DNA from: Lachnospiraceae bacterium
GTDB lineage: Bacteria; Bacillota; Clostridia; Lachnospirales; Lachnospiraceae
NCBI GenBank assembly: GCA_015056905.1
Contig: SVFI01000015.1
Span: forward strand, 1-53,310
Direction: 5' to 3'
Length of the DNA stretch: 53,310 nt
Part shown: in pieces, positions 33,581 through 42,015 of the stretch
Layout of the letters: each line of letters opens with the position of its first letter
Position numbering within the stretch: position 1 is the first letter of the stretch
The notes under the pieces: model-generated
What the model was told of the DNA's origin: nothing
Seen by the model: the letters and a program-made list of their open reading frames with translations, nothing else
The model's database searches: none
Program-made: the position numbers and the translations under genes

Positions 33581-34585
33581 TTAGTATTCCACCCGGTTAC
33601 GACCGAGTTCTTTTGCCTTCATCAACTTATCTACTGCTAACCCAATATTGACATCGGATGAATTCTCAAATCTGATTTCACTGACTCCAAACGACATCGT
33701 CACACGCATATGGTAATCTCCATAGGTAAATTCTGCCTGTTCCACTTCCCTGCGCAACTCTTCCGCAAAGGCTGCTGCCTCCTGCGCACTCCTCTTCGGC
33801 AGCAATATGAGAAATCTGTCTCCTTCCCACCTGACCACTTCATCATCCAACCGCAATTTGTAAATGATGATATCTGCAATCTCTTTGAGCACAACATCCC
33901 CGCTCCCTCTGCCGTGAATGCGGTTGGTCAGGCTGAACATATCAACATCTCCGACAACCAACGATACCTTGTTCCCCAAAAGAAACGGAAGTATCCGCTT
34001 ATTGTAATATTCATAAAATCCTTTTTGATTGCGTAGTTTTGTCACCGTATCCATGTGACTCTCGTTATATAAAAGATACGACTCCAACATCTTGCCGCAA
34101 TAAACAGCAGCAAGTGCCAGCCTTTTTTTATCATTCTCGGTAAACACGCCATCTTCTCCGTTTTCATCAAGCTTGTTGATGGCCTGATACGCTCCGATAA
34201 CAGCGCCTTTGGAATCCATGACGGGCATGCAAAGTATCGACTTTGTTTTGTATCCGGTATCCTTATCCACCTCGGATGCAAAACGATAATCCTGTGATGT
34301 ATCGTTAATTAAAATCGTCTCATTTTTTAAAATTGAGGCACCTACGATTCCCTTACCTTCCGGAACGGTAATCTTTCCGTTATCCAACGCCACAATAGTA
34401 AAATGCTGACGATTCCTGCGGTCCCACACCCAAAAAGACGCCCTGTCAGAATTTACAAGCGTACGTCCCAGATTGGTTAAATTGAGGATTGTCGTCGGAA
34501 AATCATTTTCTGCCGTAAGCTGATTGATATGAAAAAAAATGTTCTCCAACAATTCTTCCGCTGAATGAGTGCTATATTCTTCCAT
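33581..34585 (-). CDS. GAF-GGDEF protein with degenerate GGDEF motif
   Basis: The 334 residues comprise a GAF domain (about 20-170: LVNSDRASFWVWDRRNRQHF, GKGIVGASILKNETILIND, CMPVMDSKGAVIGAYQAINK) and a GGDEF-like domain (about 180-334: DTVTKLRNQKGF, GDVDMFSLTNRIHGRGSGD, MSFGVSEI, AKELGRNRV). The signature reads EGDRF (in VVRWEGDRFLILL) instead of GG(D/E)EF: the first Gly and the catalytic-side Glu are replaced. Di-GMP synthesis is therefore uncertain; a GTP-binding or sensory role is more likely. ATG 34585 has GGGAGGTG; the longer frame lacks a site. Confidence 0.88.
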   Translation of the reverse strand: MEEYSTHSAEELLENIFFHINQLTAENDFPTTILNLTNLGRTLVNSDRASFWVWDRRNRQHFTIVALDNGKITVPEGKGIVGASILKNETILINDTSQDYRFASEVDKDTGYKTKSILCMPVMDSKGAVIGAYQAINKLDENGEDGVFTENDKKRLALAAVYCGKMLESYLLYNESHMDTVTKLRNQKGFYEYYNKRILPFLLGNKVSLVVGDVDMFSLTNRIHGRGSGDVVLKEIADIIIYKLRLDDEVVRWEGDRFLILLPKRSAQEAAAFAEELRREVEQAEFTYGDYHMRVTMSFGVSEIRFENSSDVNIGLAVDKLMKAKELGRNRVEY

Positions 34586-34644
34586 AAGACACCTCCCATT
34601 CCGATTGATATTATAATTATACACCTTTCCGAAGGCAAAAGAAA

Positions 34645-34675
34645 GACCGGCAGCAGTGAAATCTTACTGCCGGCC
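34645..34675 (-). terminator. Terminator of the DUF6033 / coiled-coil / SGNH hydrolase operon
   Basis: On the minus strand CCGGCAG and CTGCCGG pair across a 13-base loop, followed by TCTTTCTTTT. It lies 31 bp beyond the SGNH hydrolase stop. Confidence 0.75.
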
Positions 34676-34705
34676 GGTCGTTTCTCTCTCATTATATACA
34701 GTATC

Positions 34706-35353
34706 CTATGACATATTTTCAGAAATGAGTGTATACAAAATATCTGCCAGCATAGAATGTGCTTCCGGAGACAAATGTACATGGTCCTCTTCCGAAGCCG
34801 TGATATGCTGCGCCGCATTAAAAAAAACACAGCCATAGTTATCCGCAACTTCTTTGTAATACGCTGCTAACTTTCCGGACTCTTTTACTGCGCGCATTCC
34901 GAATGATGTACGGAATGCAGATTCACATACCTTCTCACCGATTTCCGGCGGCGATATCAGCAATATCTCCGGTATATAACCCTGCTTTTCCTTCGTAAAA
35001 CTCTTTATTACTTTAATTAAGCTTTCTGCCCCCTGCGCAACTTCCTGCGCCGTGGCTCCGAACAGTTCTTTCAAATCGTTTGTTCCGAGCATCAGCACTA
35101 CCATATCCACCGGTTTGTGCGTGTTAAGGCAAGGTCTCAGATAATCCAGTCCTCTCTTCCATCCTTCCACCGGGTCTTCAAACACGGTCGTCCGTCCGTT
35201 ACAGCCTTCTTCTACCACAACATAATCTTCTCCGAGATGATGCTGCAGCCTTCCTGTCCAGCGTACCTCTTTCGGATATCTGAGTCCGTTTGCAGGATTA
35301 AATCCATAGGTATTGGAATCTCCGTAACATAAAATGGTTTTCAGCTCTTTCAT
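34706..35353 (-). CDS. SGNH/GDSL-family esterase or acyl hydrolase
   Basis: A 215-residue serine hydrolase with all four SGNH blocks: block I ILCYGDSNTYGFNPANG (nucleophile Ser), block II Gly in VVEEGCNGRTT, block III VLMLGTNDLKELF (Asn), and block V EEDHVHLSPEAHSML (Asp and His). No signal peptide, so it is cytoplasmic; relatives deacylate small esters, aryl esters or carbohydrate acetyl groups. ATG 35353 has AAGGA at 8 bases; ATG 35362 abuts the site. It is the last gene of an operon with two genes of unknown function behind a predicted sigma-D promoter. Confidence 0.9.
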   Translation of the reverse strand: MKELKTILCYGDSNTYGFNPANGLRYPKEVRWTGRLQHHLGEDYVVVEEGCNGRTTVFEDPVEGWKRGLDYLRPCLNTHKPVDMVVLMLGTNDLKELFGATAQEVAQGAESLIKVIKSFTKEKQGYIPEILLISPPEIGEKVCESAFRTSFGMRAVKESGKLAAYYKEVADNYGCVFFNAAQHITASEEDHVHLSPEAHSMLADILYTLISENMS

Positions 35354-35368
35354 CTTTCCCATCCTTAC

Positions 35369-36316
35369 TTATAACAACTTGTCAATTGCATTGCCTTTTA
35401 AATCCTCTGCAAGAAGTTTCATCTCTTCCAACACCTTATCAATCTCCGCCTGAATCTGCGCCTGGATTTCCACGATTTCTTCCGGGTCGGACAATTCTGC
35501 TTTCTCGGTCTGTTGTTCCACCTTTTCCTGAGTCTCTTGTATCTGTTCCTCCTGTACCTCTGCTTTCTCTGCCAGCTTCTCGGCGTCCTCGACTTTTTCC
35601 TGAAGCTCTTCCTGCACATGCTCCATGGCATCGCCGACAAGCATTCCCATGATTGTATCACTTTCTGCATCAAGTACCTTTTCAGCCGCATCCTCCGCCT
35701 CCCCGATTGGATTGGACTTTAGGCGTTCACCTTTGATAAATCGGAGTGCCGAACCGTTGGCGTGAATCGCAGCAAGATTATCCTGCATCTCTGCATTCAG
35801 ACGATTGTTTTCTGAATATCGCTCCATCATCCGCGACTGGTATTCCGTCTTCCCTTCCGCCATCAGCTCCTCATATCGCTTCTGCTCTTCCTCCGTGAGA
35901 CGCACCGACGGATCATAAAGGGAATCATTCTTCTTCATAAGAAGCTCCAAATCCTTCTGCTCCTGACTGTCAGGTTGCACTCCGTAGTACTCCTGAAGTT
36001 CTGACATTTCCTGCTTATTCCCGTTAATCTGATCAAGTTTTTCTTTGTTATCTTCCACTAACTGCGCGGACAAATCTCTGAGTTCCTGCATTTCAGCATC
36101 AATCTTTTTCTCTCCCTCAAAAGCATCCGAAACGATTTTGCGAGCTTTTTCAAATGCCTGCGCCTTTCTCTCGGCAATCGGATTGACTGCCTTTTTTGCA
36201 ATAGAAAATGACTTTTTCTCTTCTCCTTCAGCAAGCGGACTTCTATTTTCGGTGCTGACATGAAACAGCGATGTGTCATTCCGCTGTAGCGGATTCATAT
36301 TAATACCAATGTTCAT
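35369..36316 (-). CDS. Uncharacterised coiled-coil protein downstream of a predicted sigma-D promoter
   Basis: 315 residues, highly charged, with no signal peptide or membrane segment. The start MNIGINMNPLQRNDTSLFHV is followed by a Ser/Pro-poor region and long heptad stretches (about 45-110, 120-180 and 215-310; e.g. VEDAEKLAEKAEVQEEQIQE). Gln/Glu-rich helices dominate the C-terminus. I do not recognise a named family; similar genes travel with DUF6033-type genes in Lachnospiraceae, from memory. ATG 36316 has AAAGGAG 8 bases upstream, overlapping the end of the DUF6033-like gene by position. The coiled-coil content suggests a structural, export-chaperone-like or hook/filament-associated role; this is a guess from the promoter context. 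Confidence 0.8.
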   Translation of the reverse strand: MNIGINMNPLQRNDTSLFHVSTENRSPLAEGEEKKSFSIAKKAVNPIAERKAQAFEKARKIVSDAFEGEKKIDAEMQELRDLSAQLVEDNKEKLDQINGNKQEMSELQEYYGVQPDSQEQKDLELLMKKNDSLYDPSVRLTEEEQKRYEELMAEGKTEYQSRMMERYSENNRLNAEMQDNLAAIHANGSALRFIKGERLKSNPIGEAEDAAEKVLDAESDTIMGMLVGDAMEHVQEELQEKVEDAEKLAEKAEVQEEQIQETQEKVEQQTEKAELSDPEEIVEIQAQIQAEIDKVLEEMKLLAEDLKGNAIDKLL

Positions 36317-36333
36317 AACGCCGCTCCTTTCTG

Positions 36334-37062
36334 TCATCCTTTAAAGTCTATATGCTGCCCGATGCCCATTTCCTGCTCTGTCATCACAGTATCACTCTTA
36401 TACAGAAACATGTAGTCGTCTATTTTCTGCATAAGTTCCTCGATAGAATTTGCCTTGATGACCTCATACCTCTCATCCGATTTTTGAGCAAGTCTTTCAT
36501 CCAGCTTTTCACGAACCTCTTCTTTTGCTTCTTTTTTCTCTGCCGCTTTTTTGTCTGCTTTTTTCTGTGCTCGTTTTTCCGCAATGCGCTCGTTCAAATC
36601 CTTAAATGACTTGTCGACTACTGCAAAAAATTCTGCCCGGTTATCTTTACCAACCTGCATTCCCACCTGGCTGATGGCACTGTTTTTTTGCATCATCTGC
36701 GTAAGTTGCGGCATTTTGTTGCGTGCAGACATAATCACATGTTCGATTTCCTGACGATATTTCGGATCCGCCGCCATCTTTTCCAGCTTGTCCTCATCAA
36801 TCAGAACAACCATTTTGTTCGGGTTTCCCATGCCTGCTGCCATCTGTTTTGCAACACCAATCATGTCGCGTGAAACCAGCGTAAAATCCATATCCGAATA
36901 TTTCTCTTTCAGCTCGTCATAGAGTTTCGCCGCATTTTCCGACAAGCTCGGATTTCCGATGGTCTTCCCATAATTTTTGTTTGGCTTCGACACTTCTTTT
37001 GGTGCCTGCGCTCCGCCAACCTGTTCCGTTCTGCGCATAATCTGATCCGATACATTTCTCAT
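36334..37062 (-). CDS. DUF6033-like protein of unknown function
   Basis: 242 residues with no signal peptide. The N-terminal half (NYGKTIGNPSLSENAAKLYD, KYSDMDFTLVSRDMIGVAKQ, MVVLIDEDKLEKMAADPKYR) matches what I remember of DUF6033 proteins from Lachnospiraceae. The second half is a Lys/Ala/Glu-rich coiled coil (RIAEKRAQKKADKKAAEKKE) followed by SDERYEVIKANSIEELMQKI. Start at Met3 (37062) has AGGAGG at 8 bases. It is first in a three-gene operon behind a sigma-D-like promoter, about 60 bp from the predicted transcription start. The function is unknown. Confidence 0.8.
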   Translation of the reverse strand: MRNVSDQIMRRTEQVGGAQAPKEVSKPNKNYGKTIGNPSLSENAAKLYDELKEKYSDMDFTLVSRDMIGVAKQMAAGMGNPNKMVVLIDEDKLEKMAADPKYRQEIEHVIMSARNKMPQLTQMMQKNSAISQVGMQVGKDNRAEFFAVVDKSFKDLNERIAEKRAQKKADKKAAEKKEAKEEVREKLDERLAQKSDERYEVIKANSIEELMQKIDDYMFLYKSDTVMTEQEMGIGQHIDFKG

Positions 37063-37129
37063 ATACATTCCTCCTTGAATCTATTGTTGCGAACTCCTTT
37101 TCGCACTTAAATATAATGTACCATTATCT

Positions 37130-37156
37130 ATATCGGCTGAATTACTTATATTCTTA
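37130..37156 (-). promoter_or_regulatory. Predicted sigma-D (FliA-type, motility) promoter
   Basis: On the minus strand TAAG (37153-37156), 15 bases, then GCCGATAT (37130-37137). The Bacillus sigma-D consensus is TAAA-N14-16-GCCGATAT, so the -10 element is a perfect 8 of 8 match and the -35 differs at one base. It lies directly upstream of the DUF6033-like operon. No sigma-A promoter of similar quality is seen there. Confidence 0.7.
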
Positions 37157-37217
37157 ACCAATCTTGCGTCGCTGCTATATTTGAAGAATAAACTTGAAAG
37201 CCATAATTAAAAACACA

Positions 37218-37244
37218 AGAGGAGCGAACTATTTCCGCTCCTCT
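37218..37244 (-). terminator. Terminator of the MerR-TspO membrane-protein operon
   Basis: On the minus strand AGAGGAGCG pairs with CGCTCCTCT over 9 bp, followed by TGTGTTTTTAATT, 33 bp after the TspO stop. Confidence 0.85.
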
Positions 37245-37276
37245 GACAATTCATTATGTAATTTGCAATCACCAAT

Positions 37277-37750
37277 TTAACGATTGAGCCACCAAATACC
37301 GAAATTTAAATATGCAGCAATGGTAAGCCACACGATATACGGTAGATTCAGCCACGCCGCCGGACGCGATATCGAGAAAAAACGCCTTGTCATCCGGTAT
37401 ACAAGTATCCATAAAAGCGCCAACCAGAAAAAGGAAAACAAATACCAACCGAAATCAAAAAAGAAAATCGGCCAAAGGAAATTGACAACGAGCTGATAAA
37501 AATAAAGTGCCAACGCATTTTCCTTCTCTGCTGCATCCGCGCGTGCTTCGGAAATAAGATAAGACGAAATCCCCATCAATGTGTACAGTATCGTCCACAC
37601 AACGGGAAACAACCACGCCGGCGGAGCCAGCGGTGGTTGTTCGAGTGCTGCAAAAGTTCCCATTGCTCCTCTTGTCAAGAATGCAGAAATTGCTCCCACC
37701 GCAAGCGGAATCGCTATACATACAACAAGTTTTTTGATATTTACCTTCAT
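37277..37750 (-). CDS. tspO: TspO/MBR family protein
   Basis: A 157-residue membrane protein with five helices and the TspO signature: QPPLAPPAWLFPVVWTILYT (loop after helix 1 plus helix 2), the aromatic VVNFLWPIFFFDFGWYLFSF, and the C-terminal LPYIVWLTIAAYLNFGIWWL. TspO binds porphyrins and other tetrapyrroles and is tied to stress or light responses in bacteria. ATG 37750 has GGAGGTG at 7 bases; the longer frame lacks a site. It is the last gene of a MerR-headed operon of membrane proteins and is followed by a clear terminator. Confidence 0.93.
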   Translation of the reverse strand: MKVNIKKLVVCIAIPLAVGAISAFLTRGAMGTFAALEQPPLAPPAWLFPVVWTILYTLMGISSYLISEARADAAEKENALALYFYQLVVNFLWPIFFFDFGWYLFSFFWLALLWILVYRMTRRFFSISRPAAWLNLPYIVWLTIAAYLNFGIWWLNR

Positions 37751-37801
37751 CGACACACCTCCATTACAAAGTATGCCAAGGCAAACCAAAATAGTCCGAA
37801 T

Positions 37802-38137
37802 TTATCTCTTACAATATTTTCTCTCAATCACAAGCACATAAATCGCCATCAATGCAATAACACAGACAATGCTACCCAAAAGTGTAATGACAATATAAGG
37901 AGAATTATCCCCTGCTAACAGCGGAAGCCCCAGAAGAATATATGCTATTGCAAATGCAATCCACAAAATACCGACCGCGCGATTGTAGGCCTTTATGTTC
38001 TCTTTCTTCACTTCCGGTCTTTTGCCGTTTGACCAAAAGCCGACCACCTTATCAGCACGTAAATCATATATCCCAATAATCACAAATATGAAACTGACTG
38101 CCACCCATAGAACGAATGCTATAATCCCTTCTGTCAT
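37802..38137 (-). CDS. Small three-helix membrane protein (DUF3784-like)
   Basis: 111 residues from ATG 38137, which has AGGAGGAG 8-10 bases upstream. Three membrane segments: IIAFVLWVAVSFIFVIIGIY, VGILWIAFAIAYILLGLPLL and YIVITLLGSIVCVIALMAIY. Between the first two is the motif KVVGFWSNGKRPEVKKENIKAYN, which recalls DUF3784-type small membrane proteins (GFWSN..P....AYNRAVG). The family has no known function. It lies between an acyltransferase-like gene (14 bp) and tspO (51 bp). Confidence 0.75.
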   Translation of the reverse strand: MTEGIIAFVLWVAVSFIFVIIGIYDLRADKVVGFWSNGKRPEVKKENIKAYNRAVGILWIAFAIAYILLGLPLLAGDNSPYIVITLLGSIVCVIALMAIYVLVIERKYCKR

Positions 38138-38151
38138 AAGAACTTCTCCTC

Positions 38152-39252
38152 CTATTGCTTCCATGCTTTTCTGCGAATTTTATCTACAATCCAACACATC
38201 AACAGTGCTCCGAACAGCCCTGCCATGACATAAAAAAAGCGGAACTGTGTTGCCGGTTCGTAGCGGTACCACGCCGTTTTATAAAACTTTTCAAAATCAA
38301 ACGTCTTTGCAACTTGCGGTATTCTTGAAATCAAGAAGTTATATACATTAAACCAAATAATGTGGAACATCATAATCGCATATGTATGATTTGAAATATA
38401 ATTTATCAGTTTATTTTCACCGAGCACCGGAACAAGCTTATCCGATATTGCAAGCCAAAAAGCAATTCCTGTGACGGAAGTCATCAGCGGCAATACATAA
38501 ATATCTGTCATAAATCCCGTCATTTTATTTATGTCGTTAAAATAAATCTGATTTCCCGTCATGTATATAAGAAATGAATTTATCACAATTGTCACTATCC
38601 AGATAGCCAGCGCCGGTATTTTACGAAACCCTTCTTCCAATTTGCAGCGGTACAAAACTCCCATCTGATAAAATTGAATTAAAAAACCGGTCCGAAGCAA
38701 GGGAAGCCATGCGGTTTCGTTCCATCCTTTTCGCGACAGATAGACACAAATCGTTCCTAACACGCAATAGGCTATCGTCGCCACGTACTCATTCCATATT
38801 TTGTTAAGTCCCCACCGGATGATAATCCAGGCAAGCAAAACACAGAAAAGTGCAGGCACAAACCACCCCGGTGTAAGAAGTGATGACAAATCCGCCTTAT
38901 AAAACGGGTTGATTAAAAATTCCTTTAACGAAACAAGTTCTCCGTACTTTGGTCCAATCGGGGCAATTTTTCGACCAACTTCCATTGCCAAAAGAACCAA
39001 AAATAAAATCGCATAGTAAGGCAGAAGTAATTTTTGGGCTTTATGTAATAGAAAACGGAATGGTTTTTCCAGATTTCTTTCGCTGAAAAAATATCCTGAA
39101 ACAAACACAAAAAGCGGCATAAAAAAGGAATTATAAGGGAAAAAATTCGTAAAAACAGCAAGCGGACTCCATGCATGCGCATCCACGACAAAAATAATCG
39201 CAAGTGCAGACAAAATCATAAACTGTTTATTTTCTTTTGTCTTTGTACTCAT
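38152..39252 (-). CDS. Acyltransferase 3-like polytopic membrane protein (second of pair)
   Basis: 366 residues with about ten membrane helices. The start region (FMILSALAIIFVVDAHAWSP, then FFMPLFVFVSGYFFSERNLE) resembles acyltransferase 3/OafA proteins, in which an N-terminal helix carries a catalytic His; here His26 in VDAHAW fits. The C-terminus has RYEPATQFRFFYVMAGLFGA. Such enzymes O-acylate cell-surface sugars; the target is unknown. It starts in a 4-base ATGA overlap with the previous acyltransferase gene, so the two are probably made together. Confidence 0.8.
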   Translation of the reverse strand: MSTKTKENKQFMILSALAIIFVVDAHAWSPLAVFTNFFPYNSFFMPLFVFVSGYFFSERNLEKPFRFLLHKAQKLLLPYYAILFLVLLAMEVGRKIAPIGPKYGELVSLKEFLINPFYKADLSSLLTPGWFVPALFCVLLAWIIIRWGLNKIWNEYVATIAYCVLGTICVYLSRKGWNETAWLPLLRTGFLIQFYQMGVLYRCKLEEGFRKIPALAIWIVTIVINSFLIYMTGNQIYFNDINKMTGFMTDIYVLPLMTSVTGIAFWLAISDKLVPVLGENKLINYISNHTYAIMMFHIIWFNVYNFLISRIPQVAKTFDFEKFYKTAWYRYEPATQFRFFYVMAGLFGALLMCWIVDKIRRKAWKQ

Positions 39253-40259
39253 ACTGCCCCCCTTACCTTTCTTACACAGATTCTTATCACATGTACAACC
39301 AATAAAAAAATCAACAATATTGCATAATCATAACTGATGCGCCTTATTGTCGTTATCAATCTCTGATACGGAAAAGCAGACATTTTTGCGGCAATTCCCG
39401 CACCCCAAACCGGAAAAGGCATTCTCCAATCTAAATCATGTATACACAAGAGTGCAACTGTGTGACGACCCGTAAAAGCCAGAAAACGATTCAGAATACC
39501 AAGCATTTTTCCTTTTTCCATATAAATGCAGAGTTCAATCAATAATATGCTTGCTGCAATAGCCCCTGCAAATGTCACACACCAAAGTCCATACTTCCTC
39601 GTTCCGAGATTAAATCTACCGCAAGAAAATTCTGCCAGCCATACGCAAAATGCTACGACAGCAGTAATTATATTTAATCTAAACTGTTTCTGCTTTAAAA
39701 GGTATCCCGTGTACATAAAAAGCACCGCCGCCATGGCAACATCCACATTGAGCGGAAGCCACACTTTTTTACTTGCCAAAACGATTCCCGCAAGAACAAA
39801 AGCCGCAACCATGAACATTCTATGTAGCTCTTTTTTTGCAATCACAAACACGATATCCATATAGCGTCTTGCAAAATACATGGTCGGAAAAAACCACACA
39901 GCTCCTATCGGTAAAATTCCGTTATGCTTCACTCCGGAACCCAAAAGAGCAGCTTTGATTACATTCCGCAAATTTCCGTAGTAAGACGTCTCTCCCATGA
40001 TTTTGGTCGATATCATAACACACGCAACAACTATCATATACGGTACTGCAAGCTGAACCATGTCCTTCAAAAATGAGTTCTTTTTGTAACGGTACAAATA
40101 TCCGCTTATTACAAAGAAAAATGGCACATGAAACGTAAAAAGAACATGGTGTAACACTGACTTTGAACTGATGCAATGACCAATCATTACAAACAGCAGT
40201 GCAACACCCCTTGCCATATCTAACCATCTCATGCGCTTTTCATTTTCCATACTGCTCAT
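39249..40259 (-). CDS. Acyltransferase 3-like membrane protein (first of pair)
   Basis: 336 residues with about ten helices and the acyltransferase 3 start RMRWLDMARGVALLFVMIGH (the R-x-x-x-L-D-x-x-R-G and catalytic His of the family), followed by FTFHVPFFFVISGYLYRYKK. It is close to the fucose 4-O-acetylase-like group. The ribosome site AGGAA is 7 bases from ATG 40259. It lies 17 bp after the DUF1295 gene and overlaps the second acyltransferase-like gene. Modification of surface polysaccharide is the most likely role, by family. Confidence 0.88.
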   Translation of the reverse strand: MSSMENEKRMRWLDMARGVALLFVMIGHCISSKSVLHHVLFTFHVPFFFVISGYLYRYKKNSFLKDMVQLAVPYMIVVACVMISTKIMGETSYYGNLRNVIKAALLGSGVKHNGILPIGAVWFFPTMYFARRYMDIVFVIAKKELHRMFMVAAFVLAGIVLASKKVWLPLNVDVAMAAVLFMYTGYLLKQKQFRLNIITAVVAFCVWLAEFSCGRFNLGTRKYGLWCVTFAGAIAASILLIELCIYMEKGKMLGILNRFLAFTGRHTVALLCIHDLDWRMPFPVWGAGIAAKMSAFPYQRLITTIRRISYDYAILLIFLLVVHVIRICVRKVRGAV

Positions 40260-40276
40260 ACGTTTTTCCTACCCTA

Positions 40277-41092
40277 TTATCCGACCAGCCACTTATACTT
40301 CGCCACGCTGTAAAGCGGAATCAGCGGAAGTAAAATCGGGGTTTTCTTCACATATGCCCGATATTCCGGATCTTCTCCGTAATTTCTGTTTTGGCGAAGT
40401 TCCAATCTTCTCGCGCCGCCAAACATTATGTAAACTATACAGACGTATCCTGCTATCGCTGCCGCCCACTGCCATCCGCCGCTGAGTACACTCACTGAAG
40501 ATACGAATACTCCCGTCCAGAACAGCACCTCTCCGAGATAATTCGGGCAACGCACAATTTTATACAATCCTTTATCACAGAAACGATTCGGATTTACCGC
40601 TTTCTGCTTGGATTTCTGCCAGTCTGCAGCAGATTCCAAAAGAATTCCGCACGCCATAATCACAACACCGGCAATGCATACGGTATCTGTCTGCTCGCCC
40701 ATCTTCAAGCGGAAAAACAATGGTGATACCTGCAGTGCATACAGTAAGGCACAGCTTACCCAGATGCTCACTTTGGCAACCATCTTCATGTCTTTACCGT
40801 CCTTGATTTCCTTTTTCATCGTACTACGATAAGAAGCACTTTTAATCTCGCGCACGAGAAGATATCCTCCCAGTCTGCATCCGTAAACAACAAACAAAGC
40901 ACAACCTACGAGCGTTCCGATACTAAGCGTGTCCCTAAATAAAATCGGCATTGCAATTCCCATTGCCGCTATGGAAAATCCATAACCGAGGGAGATAAAA
41001 TACACATATTTGTAAAATCCCACACTACTGACAACAAGCGCAATAATGATAAGCACTAAAAACGCCATTCCAAATGTTTCTGTAAAACTCAT
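40277..41092 (-). CDS. DUF1295 / isoprenylcysteine methyltransferase-like membrane protein
   Basis: 271 residues with six to seven helices. The C-terminal half holds FCDKGLYKIVRCPNYLGEVL, the G-L-(Y/W)-x-x-x-R-x-P-N-Y-x-G-E pattern shared by DUF1295, steroid 5-alpha-reductase-like and ICMT proteins, then YGEDPEYRAYVKKTPILLP. These are membrane reductases or methyltransferases of lipids or isoprenoids; the substrate is unknown here. ATG 41092 follows GGAGGAATTTGAC, so it is preferred over 41107. It sits between the CPBP protease and the acyltransferase-like pair. Confidence 0.85.
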   Translation of the reverse strand: MSFTETFGMAFLVLIIIALVVSSVGFYKYVYFISLGYGFSIAAMGIAMPILFRDTLSIGTLVGCALFVVYGCRLGGYLLVREIKSASYRSTMKKEIKDGKDMKMVAKVSIWVSCALLYALQVSPLFFRLKMGEQTDTVCIAGVVIMACGILLESAADWQKSKQKAVNPNRFCDKGLYKIVRCPNYLGEVLFWTGVFVSSVSVLSGGWQWAAAIAGYVCIVYIMFGGARRLELRQNRNYGEDPEYRAYVKKTPILLPLIPLYSVAKYKWLVG

Positions 41093-41130
41093 GTCAAATT
41101 CCTCCAAGTCAAAAATAATTTATATGAACC

Positions 41131-42009
41131 TTACTTATCCTTGCACAAAACAACAACTGCAACAATAAGCGCCGGTATCATACTGATAATACCAATCGGA
41201 GTCGGTCCCAGAATCATCAAATCCACATATTCCGGTTGCATAAAGTAAACTGCAAGCGATGCCGTTCCGTTAATCGCGCCGTGCGCCAGCGCAGGTACCC
41301 AGATGCACTCCGTCTTCTCATATAATACATCCATCAAGGTTCCTCCGACAATTGTAAAGAGACAAAATACAATCATTCCGGAAAACGGTGCTCCCGGATA
41401 TACCTTCCCGTACTCATATCCTGCAAGGAGCATCACCGGCCAATGCCATGCGCCCCAGATGAAGCCACCCAAAATACGTCCTTTGGTTTTCCCGCAAAAG
41501 GCTTTCAGCTGCGGATAAAGCATTCCGCGCCAGCCCACTTCTTCTCCGAGCGCAAAGAACATATTGACAAACGGTGCATACAGCGGCGCAGAAATCACCT
41601 GCACAAGTAAAAGCTGCCCAACGGTCATTCCTTCCGCCTCGATCTGGGCAATCGCCTCTTCACCTGCCGCCAGCGTCAGATATGCTCCTGTGGTATCAAA
41701 GCGGTCAGGAAAAATGATAAAGTAAAGCAATGCTCCTAGCATCGTAAAAAGCAAAGGACCGAGCCATGCAAGAACCATGTAACCGATGTTTCCTTTAAAC
41801 TTCGGAACCCATCCCATTCCTTTAAGCGGGTACTTAGCAATCAGCACCGCCGCAAACGGAGCAAACATAACCACCATGAGCACCAGCTGGAAAATCATTG
41901 CACCAACCGTCCCCATATTGTTAACACACACACTCGCAATCACCTGTAAAATCCACGCAATCACAAATGCCCAAATTAAATATATGACTGTTTTCTTCTT
42001 ATCTTTCAT
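41131..42009 (-). CDS. CPBP family intramembrane metalloprotease
   Basis: 292 residues with about eight helices. Motif 1 is EEVGWRGMLYPQL (Glu156-Glu157...Arg161), and motif 2 is GGFIWGAWHWPVML with the catalytic His; a third motif, VPALAHGAINGT, contains another His. CPBP (Abi, CAAX-protease-like) proteins cleave membrane substrates or protect against bacteriocins. It begins 6 bp after the MerR gene with its own GAGGAA site, so it is co-expressed with that regulator. Confidence 0.92.
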   Translation of the reverse strand: MKDKKKTVIYLIWAFVIAWILQVIASVCVNNMGTVGAMIFQLVLMVVMFAPFAAVLIAKYPLKGMGWVPKFKGNIGYMVLAWLGPLLFTMLGALLYFIIFPDRFDTTGAYLTLAAGEEAIAQIEAEGMTVGQLLLVQVISAPLYAPFVNMFFALGEEVGWRGMLYPQLKAFCGKTKGRILGGFIWGAWHWPVMLLAGYEYGKVYPGAPFSGMIVFCLFTIVGGTLMDVLYEKTECIWVPALAHGAINGTASLAVYFMQPEYVDLMILGPTPIGIISMIPALIVAVVVLCKDK

Positions 42010-42015
42010 ACTTCC

